Shown: positions 11,973 through 24,990 of the stretch, one piece after another
How the letters are laid out: every line of letters begins with the position of its first letter
How positions within the stretch are numbered: the stretch's first letter is position 1
Assembly: GCA_021234155.1 (NCBI GenBank)
Contig: JAJEKV010000073.1
Coordinates: 4,312,001-4,376,000 of the forward strand
From: Isoetes taiwanensis
Taxonomy: Eukaryota; Streptophyta; Lycopodiopsida; Isoetales; Isoetaceae
Direction: 5' to 3'
Length of the DNA stretch: 64,000 nucleotides
Position numbers and translations under genes: made by a program
The notes under the pieces: generated by a model
Told to the model about the DNA's origin: nothing
The model's database searches: none
What the model saw: the letters and a program-made list of their open reading frames with translations, nothing else

Positions 11973-12169
11973 CCTATGAGAGCTATAAATTTGTATGCAC
12001 CTATAGAGACCAGATACCTTTCTAGTTTTTCTTACAAACCAAATATGTTGACAATTGTCATGTCTATAAATCTCTATCCAACAGATATAGGGACCACATA
12101 CCTTTCTAGTTTTTCTTACAAGCCAAACATTATGTCATAGGTTTCAAGAATTTATACTACTAGGAGATT
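11973..12169. other. Spacer before the duplicated unit
   Basis: No gene. Short direct repeats with the core tttttcttacaaaccaaat occur here and upstream near 11490, and a related form lies near 12110. The sequence actactag just before 12170 also precedes the start of copy 2. Confidence 0.5.
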
Positions 12170-12170
12170 T

Positions 12171-12480
12171 TTAGAAGCTCTTATATTAAAACTTAAGGAA
12201 AGGAGAGGGTTTTATCAAAAGCAATATGATATGTAATCCCATGTATTGATATGAGCTCATAGCCAACCACCCAACTAGATCCATTCCGGAATGGGAATAT
12301 GACAAATCTTTACATTATAGGCTTATCGTGTTTACCAATCTACTCCACATAGAAACCGATCAAAGCCTTTACAAATGGTTTTTGGGAAAGAAGTTTTGCT
12401 TGGGAACAATACCACTTATGGCCATGGATCAATTTCCAGGTCTTCCAGAAGGACTCAATCCATCTAGGGCTAGTACCTGA
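12171..12480. other. Gene-free start of the duplicated unit
   Basis: No ORF or motif recognised. The same sequence occurs at 33764-34070 with scattered small differences. Confidence 0.5.
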
Positions 12481-12486
12481 CGCCAG

Positions 12487-14280
12487 TTATGTAAGGGCAA
12501 TGTAGAAAATAGATTTGGTCGATGTCGTCCAGGACAAACCATTTCTCGTTTTATGTTCAATTTTTCTTTTATTGTACCTTTTGTCAAAGATATTTTGATA
12601 TCTTTTCGCTGCACCGCTGCCCCTTATTATTAGATGCCCCTTTTCCATTGATTGGTTTGCTGCATTGCTCTTACTAAAATAGTGTCTCGACCCTTTAAAG
12701 GACTTATAGTGGGTTTGCCCTTGTAAGCAATGCTTAAACAATTGTTCCCTATACTATCCTATGCTTCTTAATATTATTGGATATAATATTCACAAAGAGT
12801 TTGCCATAATTCTCATCCATTCAAGTGGACCGCTTCCCCATGCTTGCTCTATATCAATCCATCCCTTCTCAAGATTCCTCGTTTGCGTTCATAAATAATC
12901 TGGAGGTTTCGTATAGTTGCAAAATCCAGAAATATTTATGGATATCCTTGTACTCTCGCAATACCACATATTCCTTGTACCTCCGAGGTATATTTTTATC
13001 TTTCGTACCCCACGATACTACTTGATTGTATCTCCACGATACATGTATCTCCGTGATACAGATGCACTTTTGCCAGGCCTATTAAAAGTTTACATCATGC
13101 ACACTTGTTTTGGCCTATTTTGTTGCAGACAAAATTACCAATCTACCAAGAGGAATTCACATCTAGTATACCATATTCAAGCCTATTACGTTGCAATCGT
13201 AATTCCCAATCTACCATGGTATACACATCAAAAAATAAAATAAAACTCTAAACTTTATTCCGCATAAAGAAAACTTACAAAACTTGTCCATGATTTCATG
13301 AAAAGAGAGATTGCACTAGTTGTTTATCCCAAAGTTACGATTTGCATCTATTTCTTTTCCTTAGCTACAGTCCTTGCTCGCTCCTCATCCTGGAAACTTA
13401 CTTTTTTTGGTCCTTCAACAGTTTTAGATGTTCCGACCCTCTGCTCCACAGGCTCGGTTGCCTTTATCATATGCATTTGAGCAACTTTTCGAGATTTGGG
13501 TGGGTCAGATTTTGTCACTCCTCCTTTCCCGAAAGGGCAAACCTAAGGAAATGCCTTTTTCCGCATTTATACAACCTTCCCTTGGTTCCCTCTTCGGCTT
13601 GAATTGGTTGCTTTCTTCGCTTCCTCTCAAAGCCATTGCTTTCTCTATTGTACCTTTTCCTTTTGTAATATCTATCAGTATCTTTATTTCTATTTTTTTC
13701 TTTGCTTTTCTTTTCACCCTCTTGGTTTGAGGTATCCTCGCATTATTCTTCTCTGCATCCACTGATATATTTTCGTAGAAGTTCGTTCCCATCTAAACTT
13801 CTTATAAGTGCTGCCAAGTGAGTGAGTTTGGAAGTATAAGACTGGATTGTTTCATTTTCTTTTTGTTTCAGATGGTCCCATGCCCTTCGTAGCTCATTCT
13901 GCTAGTTAGAAGGAAGGTGATGCGCTTCAAATGCTTTCTTGAAACTTTCTCACTTGTTTATCTTAGGATCATACTCTCGTTGGCCTTGCCACCACGCTTG
14001 GGTTTGATCTTTTAGATAAGTATCCATTGCTTGCGGTCTTTCCATGTCAGTTGCTTACACATGCTCGAAGAACATTTTCCCCTGGCTTATGAAGCCGATG
14101 ACTTTAATTGACTTCCTCCTCCCTCTTTTAAAGGTCGGCATGTCTACTTTCTCCAACCACTTCCTTCCCCTAACTGAAAAGAGGTGTCGGTGACTTCTTT
14201 TCATTTGTACACTGCCCATGGGAGTTCTCTGCATCCTTCTGATGAAAATGCTTTTCAAGTGGAGTCTAGGAACGTGGATT
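12487..14280 (-). pseudogene. Ty3/gypsy gag remnant (copy 1)
   Basis: The reverse strand of about 13800-14100 reads, in one frame with three stops, FFEHV*ATDMERPQAM, then DQTQAWWQGQREYDPK, then LRRAWDHLKQKENETIQS followed by YTSKLTHLAAL. This is the W...LKQ...Y..K...L pattern of retrotransposon Gag. A lysine/arginine-rich segment follows on the C-terminal side (13505-13792). Frameshifts and stops show it is dead. Weaker open frames continue to about 12487, perhaps the rest of gag. No protease or polymerase was found. Confidence 0.65.
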
Positions 14281-15469
14281 CGAGAGTGGAATTGACACGA
14301 TCTATTTTAACGGCAGCTTCTTTAGCTCTAGATGTGAAAGGATACCTGGGAAGTTTTTTATGTTGGAGATGTTCAATGCGCCTATTTGTTGGAAGACGTG
14401 ACGTAGTATTAAGAGGCGAGTTCTACAAAAGGACTCCATTATTTTTTTGGCAACTTCTACGTTTAATAGGATCATTCCCTTTGGGGTTCCTGCCTATCTA
14501 CCTTGTGTATGCTTTGGATAATCTATCTGTAGAAAGACTCCCATGATGGAGCATAGTTTCGAAAGCCGTCGGTTTAAGTGTGTGATGGATCCCTCGGATC
14601 AAGAGGATAGTTCTTTCACCTTAGCAGTGTAATATCTGTTGGTATATTAGATACCTAATAAGTTGATATCGTTTTTTCTTGCCTAATATATTATATGAAG
14701 TTACTATTTTGTAACCGATGCAAAATTCAGGAGCTTATACCTAATTTTGTTTTTCAACCAGTTTGGGTCCCAAATCTTCTACTTAGGTCTCCCGAATTTT
14801 GTCTTTTAGGTGAAGTTACACTATAACAAAATTAGGTATTCTAAACTAGTTACAAAAGCGCCTAACCAAATCTTCATCCATGGTCATAGATGTATGGGGG
14901 CATGGACATTGGGACCGCATTCCAGTGTGGACCGATGGGGCCCCGCGACCGGCACACTGCACAAGTCGCGGCCTACCCATTTGTAGCTTAGTCCTTGTTT
15001 GTGCATCTAGGTATGGCGATCTATTTTGGCTTTTGCAGATATCTGGTTGGCTTTTACATGCCCTGCATTCTTGCGGAATCTGCTTTGGAAAGCAGATCCG
15101 TGATTAATTGTTCTGATCGACAAGATCGAGCCATGCATTTATAAAAAAGGGGATTTGTTACATGCATGAGCAATACCAAAAGTATGTGTACCAAAGCATG
15201 ATATAGTAGAAGTAAGCAAAGTCTCAACAAATGCAGCATTATGCTCTTAAAGAATTGGATAATCCAAACTACCTAGCGTATGAGCTAATATTTGTGGATG
15301 TTCAGCAGATCTAACATAATTCAAAAAAATGCAAGAGGCAGGAGCATGTATATCAACTAGTTGAAGAGGTATAATCAGCTACCACTTCAATGACAAATAA
15401 AGTGTATAGTGATCAGAATTTATCTCCGTATCCCTATATCCTCTTCCATCCAAAAATTTGAAATGATAT
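14281..15469. other. Gene-free stretch between gag and LINE remnants
   Basis: No convincing gene. Open frames at 14184-14546 and 14880-15107 show no recognisable motif and are not preserved in copy 2. The equivalent in copy 2 is about 35900-37050. Confidence 0.45.
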
Positions 15470-15972
15470 TCAAATCTTGCACTTGGAAATTACATAATCC
15501 ACAACACTAGTACCTCCACCCTGCCTATCATGTCTGAATGTAATACTTTTAGAGTGCATCAATTGCTCTGATCCATTACAAATTACCATCTCGAAACCTT
15601 CGCACAACTGCATGAGTTCCCTTCCAAATCTTGACAAGTTTGTTAGCATCAAGCAATGAATGTGGAAAAATTGTATCACTAAGACATCCATAAAGTTCGC
15701 ATGCATCCTCAAAATGCCATCATAAAAGATCACCATATGGATCATTAAGATCTACATCATATTCATCATAAAAAGTCATGGTGTTTGTGGAAAGTAACAT
15801 GCAGCAATAAAAAAGGCACTACCATCTGCGCAATGGAGTTTGACACACATGAAGCGATTATAGCTATCCACATGCAACGATTATAGCTATCAACTTTATA
15901 AAGTGCAACATATGGAGCAAGGGCATCCTTAAAATAGCAAGCAACCCGCCACATCCCTCCTGCCCATGGCAC
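15470..15972 (-). pseudogene. LINE endonuclease-domain remnant (copy 1)
   Basis: Reverse-strand frames 15766-15972 and 15470-15745 belong to one broken ORF. The first reads ...ACYFKDALAPYVALYK and YNRCMWIAI, matching the GGVACY/..WI region of LINE AP endonucleases. The second reads FGRELMQLCEGFEMVICNG, then TFRHDRQGGGTSVVDYVIS, matching the domain's C-terminal end, where TF...G.SVVDYV is typical. There are frameshifts between the segments and no reverse transcriptase next to it. It may be related to the LINE tail at 10345-11006, which is on the opposite strand. Confidence 0.7.
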
Positions 15973-17230
15973 TCATTAAATAATGAAAAGTATTGATAGT
16001 CTGTGAAATGTGAGAGCCTTTTAGCAGAATGCTCTTAGGTTTCCAGGAGAAAAAGGATATATCTTTCGCTATTGGGTTCAAACTATTACCTTTATGCTGG
16101 AGATAACCTCGACAATTTCAAGATACCAACGAAAGGCATATTTCCTAGGATTTACATTTAGAGCTTGAACAATATGAGCTGAAGAAGTATGAGCCACGGT
16201 GGTAGCAGTGATGCTTGGCGTGGTAGGGGAAGGGCTGGAGCATGAAAAAGATCACGGTGGGGTGCAAAAGGAGCATCAAAATGCACATTTGCGGTGTTTT
16301 TTTTTTTTTTGGGAGGGGTGTGCATGTTGAATCGAAGAATGGACTTGATCAGCAGTTGTATGAGTTGTCATGGCATGATGAAATTATCAGCAAATGTTGC
16401 ATGTGGCGGTATAAAGGTACGTAGTTTGCCACGGATCAATGCAGCCTTACCACCATTCTTTTGAATATCCTGAACTTTCTGTAAATCCTAGTGACTTGAT
16501 AACTGATGTGACTTTATAAGATCAAAATCTAAATACAAAGATGTCACTTGAATGTTTATTTTAGTACTCAAATTTGACAATGTGAATTTCACCATGCACG
16601 TGCGGTAGGGCTACAATGCTCCTATCCTCTGTGCAGCAAGACCAACAACTATTCTTGAAAGGTCTATTTTACCCAACATCGGCATCTGTACCTTCTATTG
16701 CAAGTCCTTTGATGCCTCCACTGGCATGCCACGAATCACCAAGTTACTGACGGCTATGCCTATCAATGTGCTCTCTATGCCTGTGAGCAAATGTAGATGC
16801 AGTACCTGATAAATATGGGTGCTAAAACTGTGGGGAAGATGAACTGGGCATGGATTTCACATTAGGATCATTATGTTTTGATGAAGAAGTTGGGGTGCCT
16901 TGGTTGCATGAGAATGTGAATGAATTAAAGCAGCATCTCACATTTATTTGAAAAAGAAAAACAAATGGATAAAATGACTAAAGATATGGGAGAGAGGAAA
17001 AGATTGTAGTGAGAAGACATCGATGAGAACTATTGTGAAGAACATATTTATACAAGAAATTTAGCACGTCCTACTGTAATGAGCTTGCCGCCTTACACCT
17101 CCAGATCAACCGAGATCCCATTATGACTTGCATGGACACTGGCAACTTGGTATGCATAAATTGACGGGCAAAAGTATGCTGGTGGGGTGCAAAAAAAATG
17201 CAACCCCAGCACTTATATCCGCACCCTGGA
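15973..17230. other. Gene-free stretch
   Basis: No gene recognised. A poly(T) tract lies near 16299-16311 and short unsupported ORFs occur. Copy 2 carries the same sequence at about 37570-38835. Confidence 0.45.
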
Positions 17231-18358
17231 CCTACTATTCTATCATAGTATTCCATTTTTCATTAATTGGAGTTGTTACATGTTTCTATTGATTACCTAA
17301 TTACCATGTGCTAGTACTAGTAACACCTAAACAATATGCCATATGAGGTGCTATATAGGTGCTGTCAGCATGTGTCCGGATGCCTACTTTTGCACCCCAC
17401 CAGCATACTTTTTCCCTGATGCAATGCAAAAGCATTCTTAAGACGAAATTCAAAATAAAGAATTGAATCTTTAATCTTAACCATATCAAAAAAAAACTAT
17501 AATCATCACTCTTAAAGAGTATAATATCATACTATATACAATGAAAATGCTTCACGTTCCAATAATCCACATTATCAAGTTTATTAAGTAATCATAAGGC
17601 CTTGCTAAAAGCTCACAAAGATCTTAGGCCTTTTAACTTTGTTTAGGCTCTCAACTGCAGAATTTTCCTTCAATCCTCATGTCTATCTGCTTACACCATG
17701 GACACGTGGGGTTAGTCATAAAGACTAAGTAGGGGGTTTGAGGCATTTACAAAATTGGCATAATCAATAAGAAACATGTATAATGTAACAATCACAGAAA
17801 TCATCTTAGACCTAGATGCCTCGCCTGAGAATCCCTCTATGCTGAAACCCACAGAAATCATCTTAGACCTAGATGCCTCGCCTGAGAATCCCTCTATGCT
17901 GAAACTCAACAATGCAATGTTAGCACACAACATGAACAATGATAATAAGAACCCACATTATGAGAAATACATGAAAATCATCAAATCATCCAAATACATT
18001 GTAAATGCACATGCCATAACCTTGCGGTAATTATAAGATAACCACAAGACCATGAGAAACCATGAAACAATTGTGAGGTATCCATAAGTATGCAGTGCAA
18101 CTCCAGTTCTATGCAGGCCACCTGGGCTTATCAAACAATACAGCAAATACGGAGAGGGTAAGCCTTGTGTGTACACACTCCCCTAGCCTGCGTCCAGCGC
18201 TAGGGGGGCGCTTCCAAGCCATGTACCGTGACGAAGCACCCTCGCCGGGGTGACTACGCCCGATGCCAAGAACAAGAACTACCACGAGTCCAAGCCACTG
18301 CAAATGGAATGCACTCATATAACATCAACCAATGACTTAGCTCGAAGAACGAATGACT
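17231..18358. repeat. Local segment A, first occurrence
   Basis: This segment (starting cctactattctatcatag) occurs at 17231-18358, at 19515-20541 and once in copy 2 at 38836-39950. It includes a hairpin, CCCCTAGC...GCTAGGGG, near 18180-18207. The version at 19515 shares single-base variants with copy 2 (for example ...gtgaggaagcaccc) against this one, so this occurrence is the diverged one. Confidence 0.85.
17794..17907 (+). repeat. 57-bp tandem repeat x 2
   Basis: Two adjacent 57-bp units that stay open in one frame (unit: TEIILDLDASPENPSMLKP, 19 residues). Copy 2 also has two units at about 39399-39512. At 20070 the segment is reduced to less than one unit. The open frame is a by-product of a unit length divisible by three; no protein is claimed. 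Confidence 0.85.
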
Positions 18359-19514
18359 TGTTTGCTGCAATTTGCAAGCATTTGGGATTATTTCTTGCTA
18401 AGATTTGCAAGAAAGGTTGATAATAAGACAGGATTGTCTTGACTTTGAGAATTCTTTATCAAGATTTGTGACTGGAAGTACTGTGGATATCTATTTGGCT
18501 GGATTAGAAGAATTCGAAGGTGTTTGCTGCAATTTGCAAGCATTTGGGATTATTTCTTACTAACATTTGTAAGAAAAGGGTGTTTGTAAGACAGGATTCT
18601 CTTGACTTTGAGAACTTTTATCAAGATTTGTGGATCTGTACATTTTTTGGTTGTAGAGGGCCGAAAATGAGGTCTTGATTCAATTATGATTCAATTGGTG
18701 CATCTTTTTTTCATATTGGGAATTTTGTAAATTGTGCAAACATAGGGCTAGACTTCGAGTCTTGCAAATTTGACAAAATTGGGCAAGCACAAAGGAGTAG
18801 GCTGGCGTTTTGCAAATTGGGCCATGTGCGATTGCACGGAAGAACGATGTCGATTCTCAAGATTGGTGTGATTTTCTTTGTATTTTTTTATCTCGGGTCT
18901 ATGTGAGTTTGGTGACGATTTGGTTGGATCTTGTCATATCGATCGGTTAAAGAATCCTCGATGTTATTTTTGTGATCGGATCTGGATTAGCGATATGTGG
19001 ATTGTCTTCTATTTGAATGGTGGTAGGCGGAGGAACCGGCAATTTGGTCGGACGATTTTTTTTTCTTGCCGAGCTATTGTTGGGAAAAGTAAAAAGTCTT
19101 TGCATGCACGGGATCTAGTTACGCAACAAGATAGGTGTATTGGCGATCAAGTAGGAATTGTTTAGTAGGTTATTTATGTGGTACGTTTTGTTACATCTAC
19201 AAGTTGCATCAACATTTGGCATGATATGTTGTTCTGAGGCTGGAGTTACGGAGTAAATGTCGGTTTGTGCACAAGACATCGAATAGCAAGAACGACAAAT
19301 TGTTAAACATGTTACATGCTTAAATCAATCTGACCTCCCTCGAATAGCAAAAACAAAGGGGTTTGAAAAGGTGTTTCATAATCTTAATTCAAGATTGGCG
19401 GTTGTCTAATTAGGTGTTGAATTGTTAAACTCTTGTGTTGTTCTTGGGTTAAATCTGTGGTCACAGACTCGTCCAACTCTGTAATTCCAAAGTTCTCATC
19501 ATTTTTATAGTTGG
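18359..19514. repeat. Duplicate of BTAF1-intron sequence inserted in copy 1
   Basis: It matches 7509-8664 end to end, same orientation, but with many small differences concentrated where the intron version has CAG or CTG (for example gggcagaggaacc becomes aggcggaggaacc). It is absent from copy 2 and is flanked on both sides by segment A. Confidence 0.9.
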
Positions 19515-20541
19515 ACCTACTATTCTATCATAGTATTCCATTTTTCATTAATTGGAGTTGTTACATGTTTCTATTGATTACCTAATTACCATGTGCTAGT
19601 ACTAGTAACACCTAAACAATATGCCATATGAGGTGCTATATAGGTGCTGTCAGCATGTGTCCGGATGCCTACTTTTGCACCCCACCAGCATACTTTTTCC
19701 CTGATGCAATGCAAAAGCATTCTTAAGACGAAATTCAAAATAAAGAATTGAATCTTTAATCTCAACCATATCCAAAAAAAACTATAATCATCACTCTTAA
19801 AGAGTATAATATCATACTATATACAATGAAAATGCTTCACGCTCCAATAATCCACATTATCAAGTTTATTAAGTAACCATAAGGCCTTGCTAAAAGCTCA
19901 CAAAGATCTTAGGCCTTTTAACTTTGTTTAGCCTCTCAACTGCACAATTTTCCTTCAATCCTCATGTCTATCTGCTTACACCATGGACACGTGGGGTTAG
20001 TCATAAAGACTAAGTAGGGGGTTTGAGGCATTTACAAAATTGGCATAATCAATAAGAAACATGTATAATGTAACAATCACAGAAACCCTCTATGCTGAAA
20101 CCCAACAATGCAATGTTAGCAAACAACATGAACAATGATAATAAGAACCCACATTATGAGAAATACATGAAAATCATCAAATCATCCAAATACATTGTAA
20201 ATGCACATGCCATAACCTTGCGGTAATTATAAGATAACCACAAGACCATGAGAAATCATGAAACAACTGTGAGGTATCCATAAGTATGCAGTGCAACTCG
20301 ATTCTATCGCGAGGCCACAGGGCTTATCAAGCAATACAGCAAATACGGAGAGGGTAAGCCTTGTGTGTACACACTCCCCTAGCCTGCGTCCAGCGCTAGG
20401 GGGGGCACTTCCAAGCCATGTACCGTGAGGAAGCACCCTCGTCGGGGTGACTACGCCCGATGCCAAGAACAAGAACTACCACGAGTCCAAGCCACTGCAA
20501 ATGGAATGCACTCATATAACATCAACCAATGACTTAGCACA
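19515..20541. repeat. Local segment A, second occurrence
   Basis: Repeats 17231-18341 after the BTAF1-intron duplicate and continues into sequence shared with copy 2, so this is the positional equivalent of 38836-39950. The 57-bp tandem is contracted here. Confidence 0.85.
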
Positions 20542-22955
20542 TGTCCACATGTCAGAATTTAAATTATATTTATCATCATGATCCAAGAATCCAAAGTTAC
20601 GTCTCACATGCATTTCCCATGCATATATACCAAGGACAACATAGAACAATGCCAACACTTACAATGATATCATAGAGAACAAATCACATTCATGTGCTAC
20701 CATATCATGATGTCTAATCAACAACAACATGCTAACACAATGCAACTGTGATATAACCATGGTTTCCAAACATTTAGTATGTCTAGATACATCATACAAG
20801 AGCACACAAAAGGTCTAGCATTTCCCCCATAGTCACTCCCTTCATAAGGAGTGAACATTTCTAATAGCTTAGCATTTTATTCGACCAAAACAACTCCATG
20901 CCATTGCCATGCGATGAAAGGCTCCATAAGATTCTTTAGGTCGTCTTTAACATACATCCTCTTACTATCCAACTAGGAGTCACCTTAACTCCACATATGT
21001 TTCTTAGTGAATTCCATATTATAGTTTATTTAGCATCTTAACTTCCATATTATTACAAAAGGTACCTATGCATCTTTGTCTGTTCCTTCTAAATTAACCT
21101 CTTCTCTCTTGGAGCTAGTGGTGCTATTCGTGCCCTTCCTACAACCTCTATGCAACCTCCATAAGCTACATGATCTCCAAGGTTCTAATTGGGTTCTGGC
21201 TTCTTCGGAGCAGAACAGTATCTCTAATATTAATGTTGCCAGGATTCTGTTTACTCCATACAAGCTCTGCTCTATTATCTGCAATTCCAAAGACCTCTCA
21301 CAATAAGTTTGTTTTATTTCTTACTTTTTCTTCTCCCATCGTGGAGAAAGAAAGACGTTTAATCTCACATTATTAGGTTCAAGATCTCTCAGATTCCTTA
21401 ATCTTAATTCAAATATATCTCCAATTCTTTTCTTGAATGTTTAATAAGAACAAGCAAAGCAATCTAACATCCCTTTCACATTCGACTGAGCACCAATTTT
21501 TCAAATCTTCAACATATTTTATTGTTTTAATTCGTTTGTCTTGATTCTGGCCATTTTGACCTAAATTCGACCTGATTAGAGTCATTTCTAAGCCCTTATA
21601 TTATTCTCTTAACTACTCCTAGTCAATTCTGACACTTCCAGGTATAATTTCAGCCATCTTTCATCAATTTCAGCAGCCTCTGTCTGATTCAAACTCCAGT
21701 CAAAACGACCCAAGCCAGCTCTGGCTTTTGCCATACTCTTGAGGATTATCCATTCTTTATCCTATTCCATCTCTTAGTTCTTTCTTCAACCACAACCTCC
21801 TGTAGCTGATAGCATCGATCTGCTCTTTACAGGCAAATTCATTCCTTAGGATCGCTCCCTGTAGAGCTACTATGACTTAAGGTATAATTCCGGGTGTTTT
21901 CAAGATTTGTACCAATGATCCATAATAATTTGCAATCAAAACTATCGCTACCAAGATACTTGCATGGCTTAATTCACGTAAAATGTAGCTCTTGTTAACA
22001 CACCCAAGCTTTACAAACCTATATTTACATCCCAAAGCTGAGTACCCACTAAGATAAAACCAATTCAATCCTTATAAACTTTATAATCAATCCATGCCTT
22101 TTCATATAATCACAAAATAATTAGTACTAATCCATAGATCTGAAACATCTCGGCTTGAAACCACCAACACGAGAATTCCTTCAACTATGGACCCTTAGGA
22201 TACTTGTGCATTAAAAAGCGGCTTTTAGCTCTAAGAATCAATCTGTAGAAGAAGGTACATAATGCGATCAATTCGACCTATCATCACTTTTTTGGTCCTA
22301 ACTCCACCATATGGATGAATTTCCAGCCTAATTAGATTCAATCCAGCCCGATTGAAACTCTTTCTAGAAAAGTAGAGATTACCTAAATTGGATCTTGGGT
22401 GCGAAATATGATGTTCTAAACTTTAACCAACAAAACTACCCAGGAATTGCTCCTTTTACCTCCTTCCAGAAACCCTCACAGAAATTGATGCCCTTCGCTT
22501 TTATCACATGAACTTTGTATAAGCTTCTCATACATAGTATGCATTTCTCATGCAATGACCAATAAGAATAATCTCACTAATCATCAGTAGGAAAATGTAA
22601 ATTGCATGCCTGCTAATGGGCCAAGCTCGTTGCACCTACGGTGCATATTCAAAATTTAGTATGTTCCTCCGACATAAGTTCGGGCCAATGCACCATTCAG
22701 AACATTCTTTGGTGCGTTTTAGATGCAGGTAAACACTCTAGTCCTAGAACATGTCTCGAGTTCTAGAAGAAACATGTCTCGAGTTCGAGGGCACCCAGAG
22801 TCACATTCAATGTAAGGTGATTGGGGGCAAGACCCAACAATTACACAACTAAGCAATGTTACAGTGGTGTGTACGTTATACGTTCTAAGGGATGCTGCCA
22901 AGGCATGACGTAAAAACTCCTCCTCCTCCTCTTCTTCCAAGATTTATGTTCTAAA
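20542..22955. other. Gene-free stretch (copy 1)
   Basis: AT-rich with no recognisable gene. Short ORFs on both strands are not conserved between copies except by identity. The copy 2 equivalent is 39951-42370. Confidence 0.5.
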
Positions 22956-23064
22956 ATATTCTATGTGGGTGTCTCCAATAAAGGATTCTTGTACACTCTT
23001 CTTACAAGAATTTTGAAAAGTTTCTATTATGTGCTTGATGTGACTACAACATTCAATCTCTATT

Positions 23065-23100
<36 letters not shown>

Positions 23101-24265
23101 TAGTTTTAACGTCACTCTCTTTGAAATATTCTTTAAAATTATCTATCCTTGGATTGAGGTGCTTATTGTGAACATCTAGAACATTCTACTTCTTTTATTA
23201 GATCACATTCTTTGCAGCATTTTTGAAAACATTCTACCCCTGTTCTTACCCTTGTTCTTCCCCCGTTCTATAACATTCTAGTTGGTTAGAGCACCCAATT
23301 TGAAGAATTCTTGAATTTTTTGGATTGAGGTGCTTACTCGTCAGGCTTTAGAACATTCTACAACATTCTATTTTGATTAGAGCACCCTCTTTGGAACACT
23401 TTTAATTCTTTTGTCCTATTTTTTTACTTAAGGTGCTTACCTGTGGACTCCTAGAACATTCTCCAAACATTCTATTTTGATCTGGGCACTATGTTTGACA
23501 TTCTATTTTTGAATTGAGCTGCTTACATACGTTCTAGACCATTATATTTTGATTAGAGCACCTTTTTTTGTGATTTTTTTGAAACTTTTTATTTTAATTG
23601 GTAGCTTACCCCACGGGCTTCTAGAACATGCAAGGACATTCTATTTTTATTAGAGCACCATTTTTGGAACATTTAGAAATTTCTATAGGATTTGAAATTC
23701 TTTCCCACGAACATCAAAACATTTTAGAACATTCTATTTGATTAAAACACACTCTTTGTAATATTTTTATAGAACTTTTTATTTTTGGATTGAGGTCCTT
23801 ATCTGTGGACTTCTAGAATATTCTCCAACATTCTCTTTTGACATGAGCATCCTCTTTGCAAAAATTTTGAACTTTTATTTTGGATTAAGGTGCCTACCTT
23901 GGACTTCTAGAACATTCTGCAATATTTTATTTTGATTCTGACACCATGTGCAAATTTTTAAAAGCTTTCTATTTTGGATTAGGTTGTTTATATCATGGGA
24001 TTCTAAAACATTTTAGAAAACCATAGAATCTTCTATTTTCATTGGCAGACTTTGGGCTTAAAGTAATCTATGTCGCTACTTTTAGATTGAAGTGCTTATA
24101 CATAGGCTTCTAGAGCATTCTAGAACATTATAATACTTTTACAATATTAATATCTTTCTATTTTGGGATTTGAGGTGCTTACTCATAGGCATTTGAATAT
24201 TCTACAATGTTCTATTTTGATTAGAGCCCCATGGGCATCTAGACCATTTTAGGAGACTAGAATGT
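22956..24265. repeat. Degenerate tandem array with AGAACATTCTA motif (copy 1)
   Basis: About eleven diverged units of roughly 85-165 bp, each with a version of ggattgaggtgctta, then tctagaacattct, then attttgattagagcacc. Units start near 23156, 23323, 23431, 23515, 23598, 23795, 23886, 23978, 24080 and 24170. Some contain TTCnnGAAnnTTC (23811-23823, 23905-23917). No coding potential. Confidence 0.8.
23065..23103. repeat. (GATA)n microsatellite (copy 1)
   Basis: About nine GATA units. The copy 2 counterpart is at 42482-42517. Confidence 0.95.
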
Positions 24266-24429
24266 CTTGATTCCATTAACATTCGGGGGCCTTAACAATA
24301 ACAAGTTTGGACATTTAGTTGGGGGTCTCCTCCCAACCCACCTTGTAGGAGTCCTAATGATAAGAAAATTTGGACATTTAGTTGCCCAACTTGGGAGATG
24401 AGAGCAAGGGTTTGACTCCTCAACATAAA

Positions 24430-24990
24430 ATTTATCATATTTGAATTATAAAGTGGGAGATCCCCAATAGATCCACGAACATGATGGGCCGCCGGCATAT
24501 TTGAATTATAAAGTGGGAGATCCTCAATAGATCACGAACATGATGGGCCGCCAGAAAGCTTCTGAAAGCCACCCGATCCGGCAGCTCAAATCGGCCGGGT
24601 GCAAAGGTCGTGCAAGTGTAGATGGATAGCCAAGATATGGCCTTAGTAGAATTTAACTTCATTATAAGCGCCTTAAGCCATCCCATTGCAAGTAAGATAT
24701 ATCTAAAACAACTGCGAGCCATATGATCTTGGACTAATGATCGGGATCGAGGTCAATCTGAAAGTAAGTTCACTTACCCAAAGACATATGCATCGTAAGA
24801 TATATCCCAAAACAATATGATCTTCTAAGCCATCCACTTGCTTTGTAGGATATATCTAAAGCAATATGAGCCATATGATCTTGGACCAACGGTCATGATC
24901 AAGATCAATCTGGATTGTAGGATCACTTACATTTTGATCCTAAAGCCATATGCACTATAAGCTATATCCCAAAATAACATGGTAGTGGGA
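24430..24990. repeat. Local tandem repeats, 62 bp x 2 and about 90-150 bp degenerate (copy 1)
   Basis: A 62-bp unit (ttgaattataaagtgggaga ... gatgggccgcc) is repeated at about 24436-24560. It is followed by diverged units with the cores taagatatatc, gccatatgatcttgga and gatc.agatcaatctg up to about 24980. The copy 2 equivalent is 43860-44400. Confidence 0.75.

Noticed and set aside
17776-18030. Repeat protein TEIILDLDASPENPSMLKP x 2
   Set aside because: The frame stays open only because the tandem unit is 57 bp. The other strand is open too, and one occurrence has lost the repeat.
18109-18318. GC-rich minus-strand ORF (CVHTRLTLSVFAVL), also at 20227 and readable near 39.8 kb
   Set aside because: Present because segment A is repeated. 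It overlaps a hairpin, and no family was recognised, so it is recorded only as part of the repeat.
22956-24265. CRISPR-like or centromeric satellite array
   Set aside because: Units are diverged and unequal, without conserved repeats or unique spacers, and the array is far too short for a centromere.
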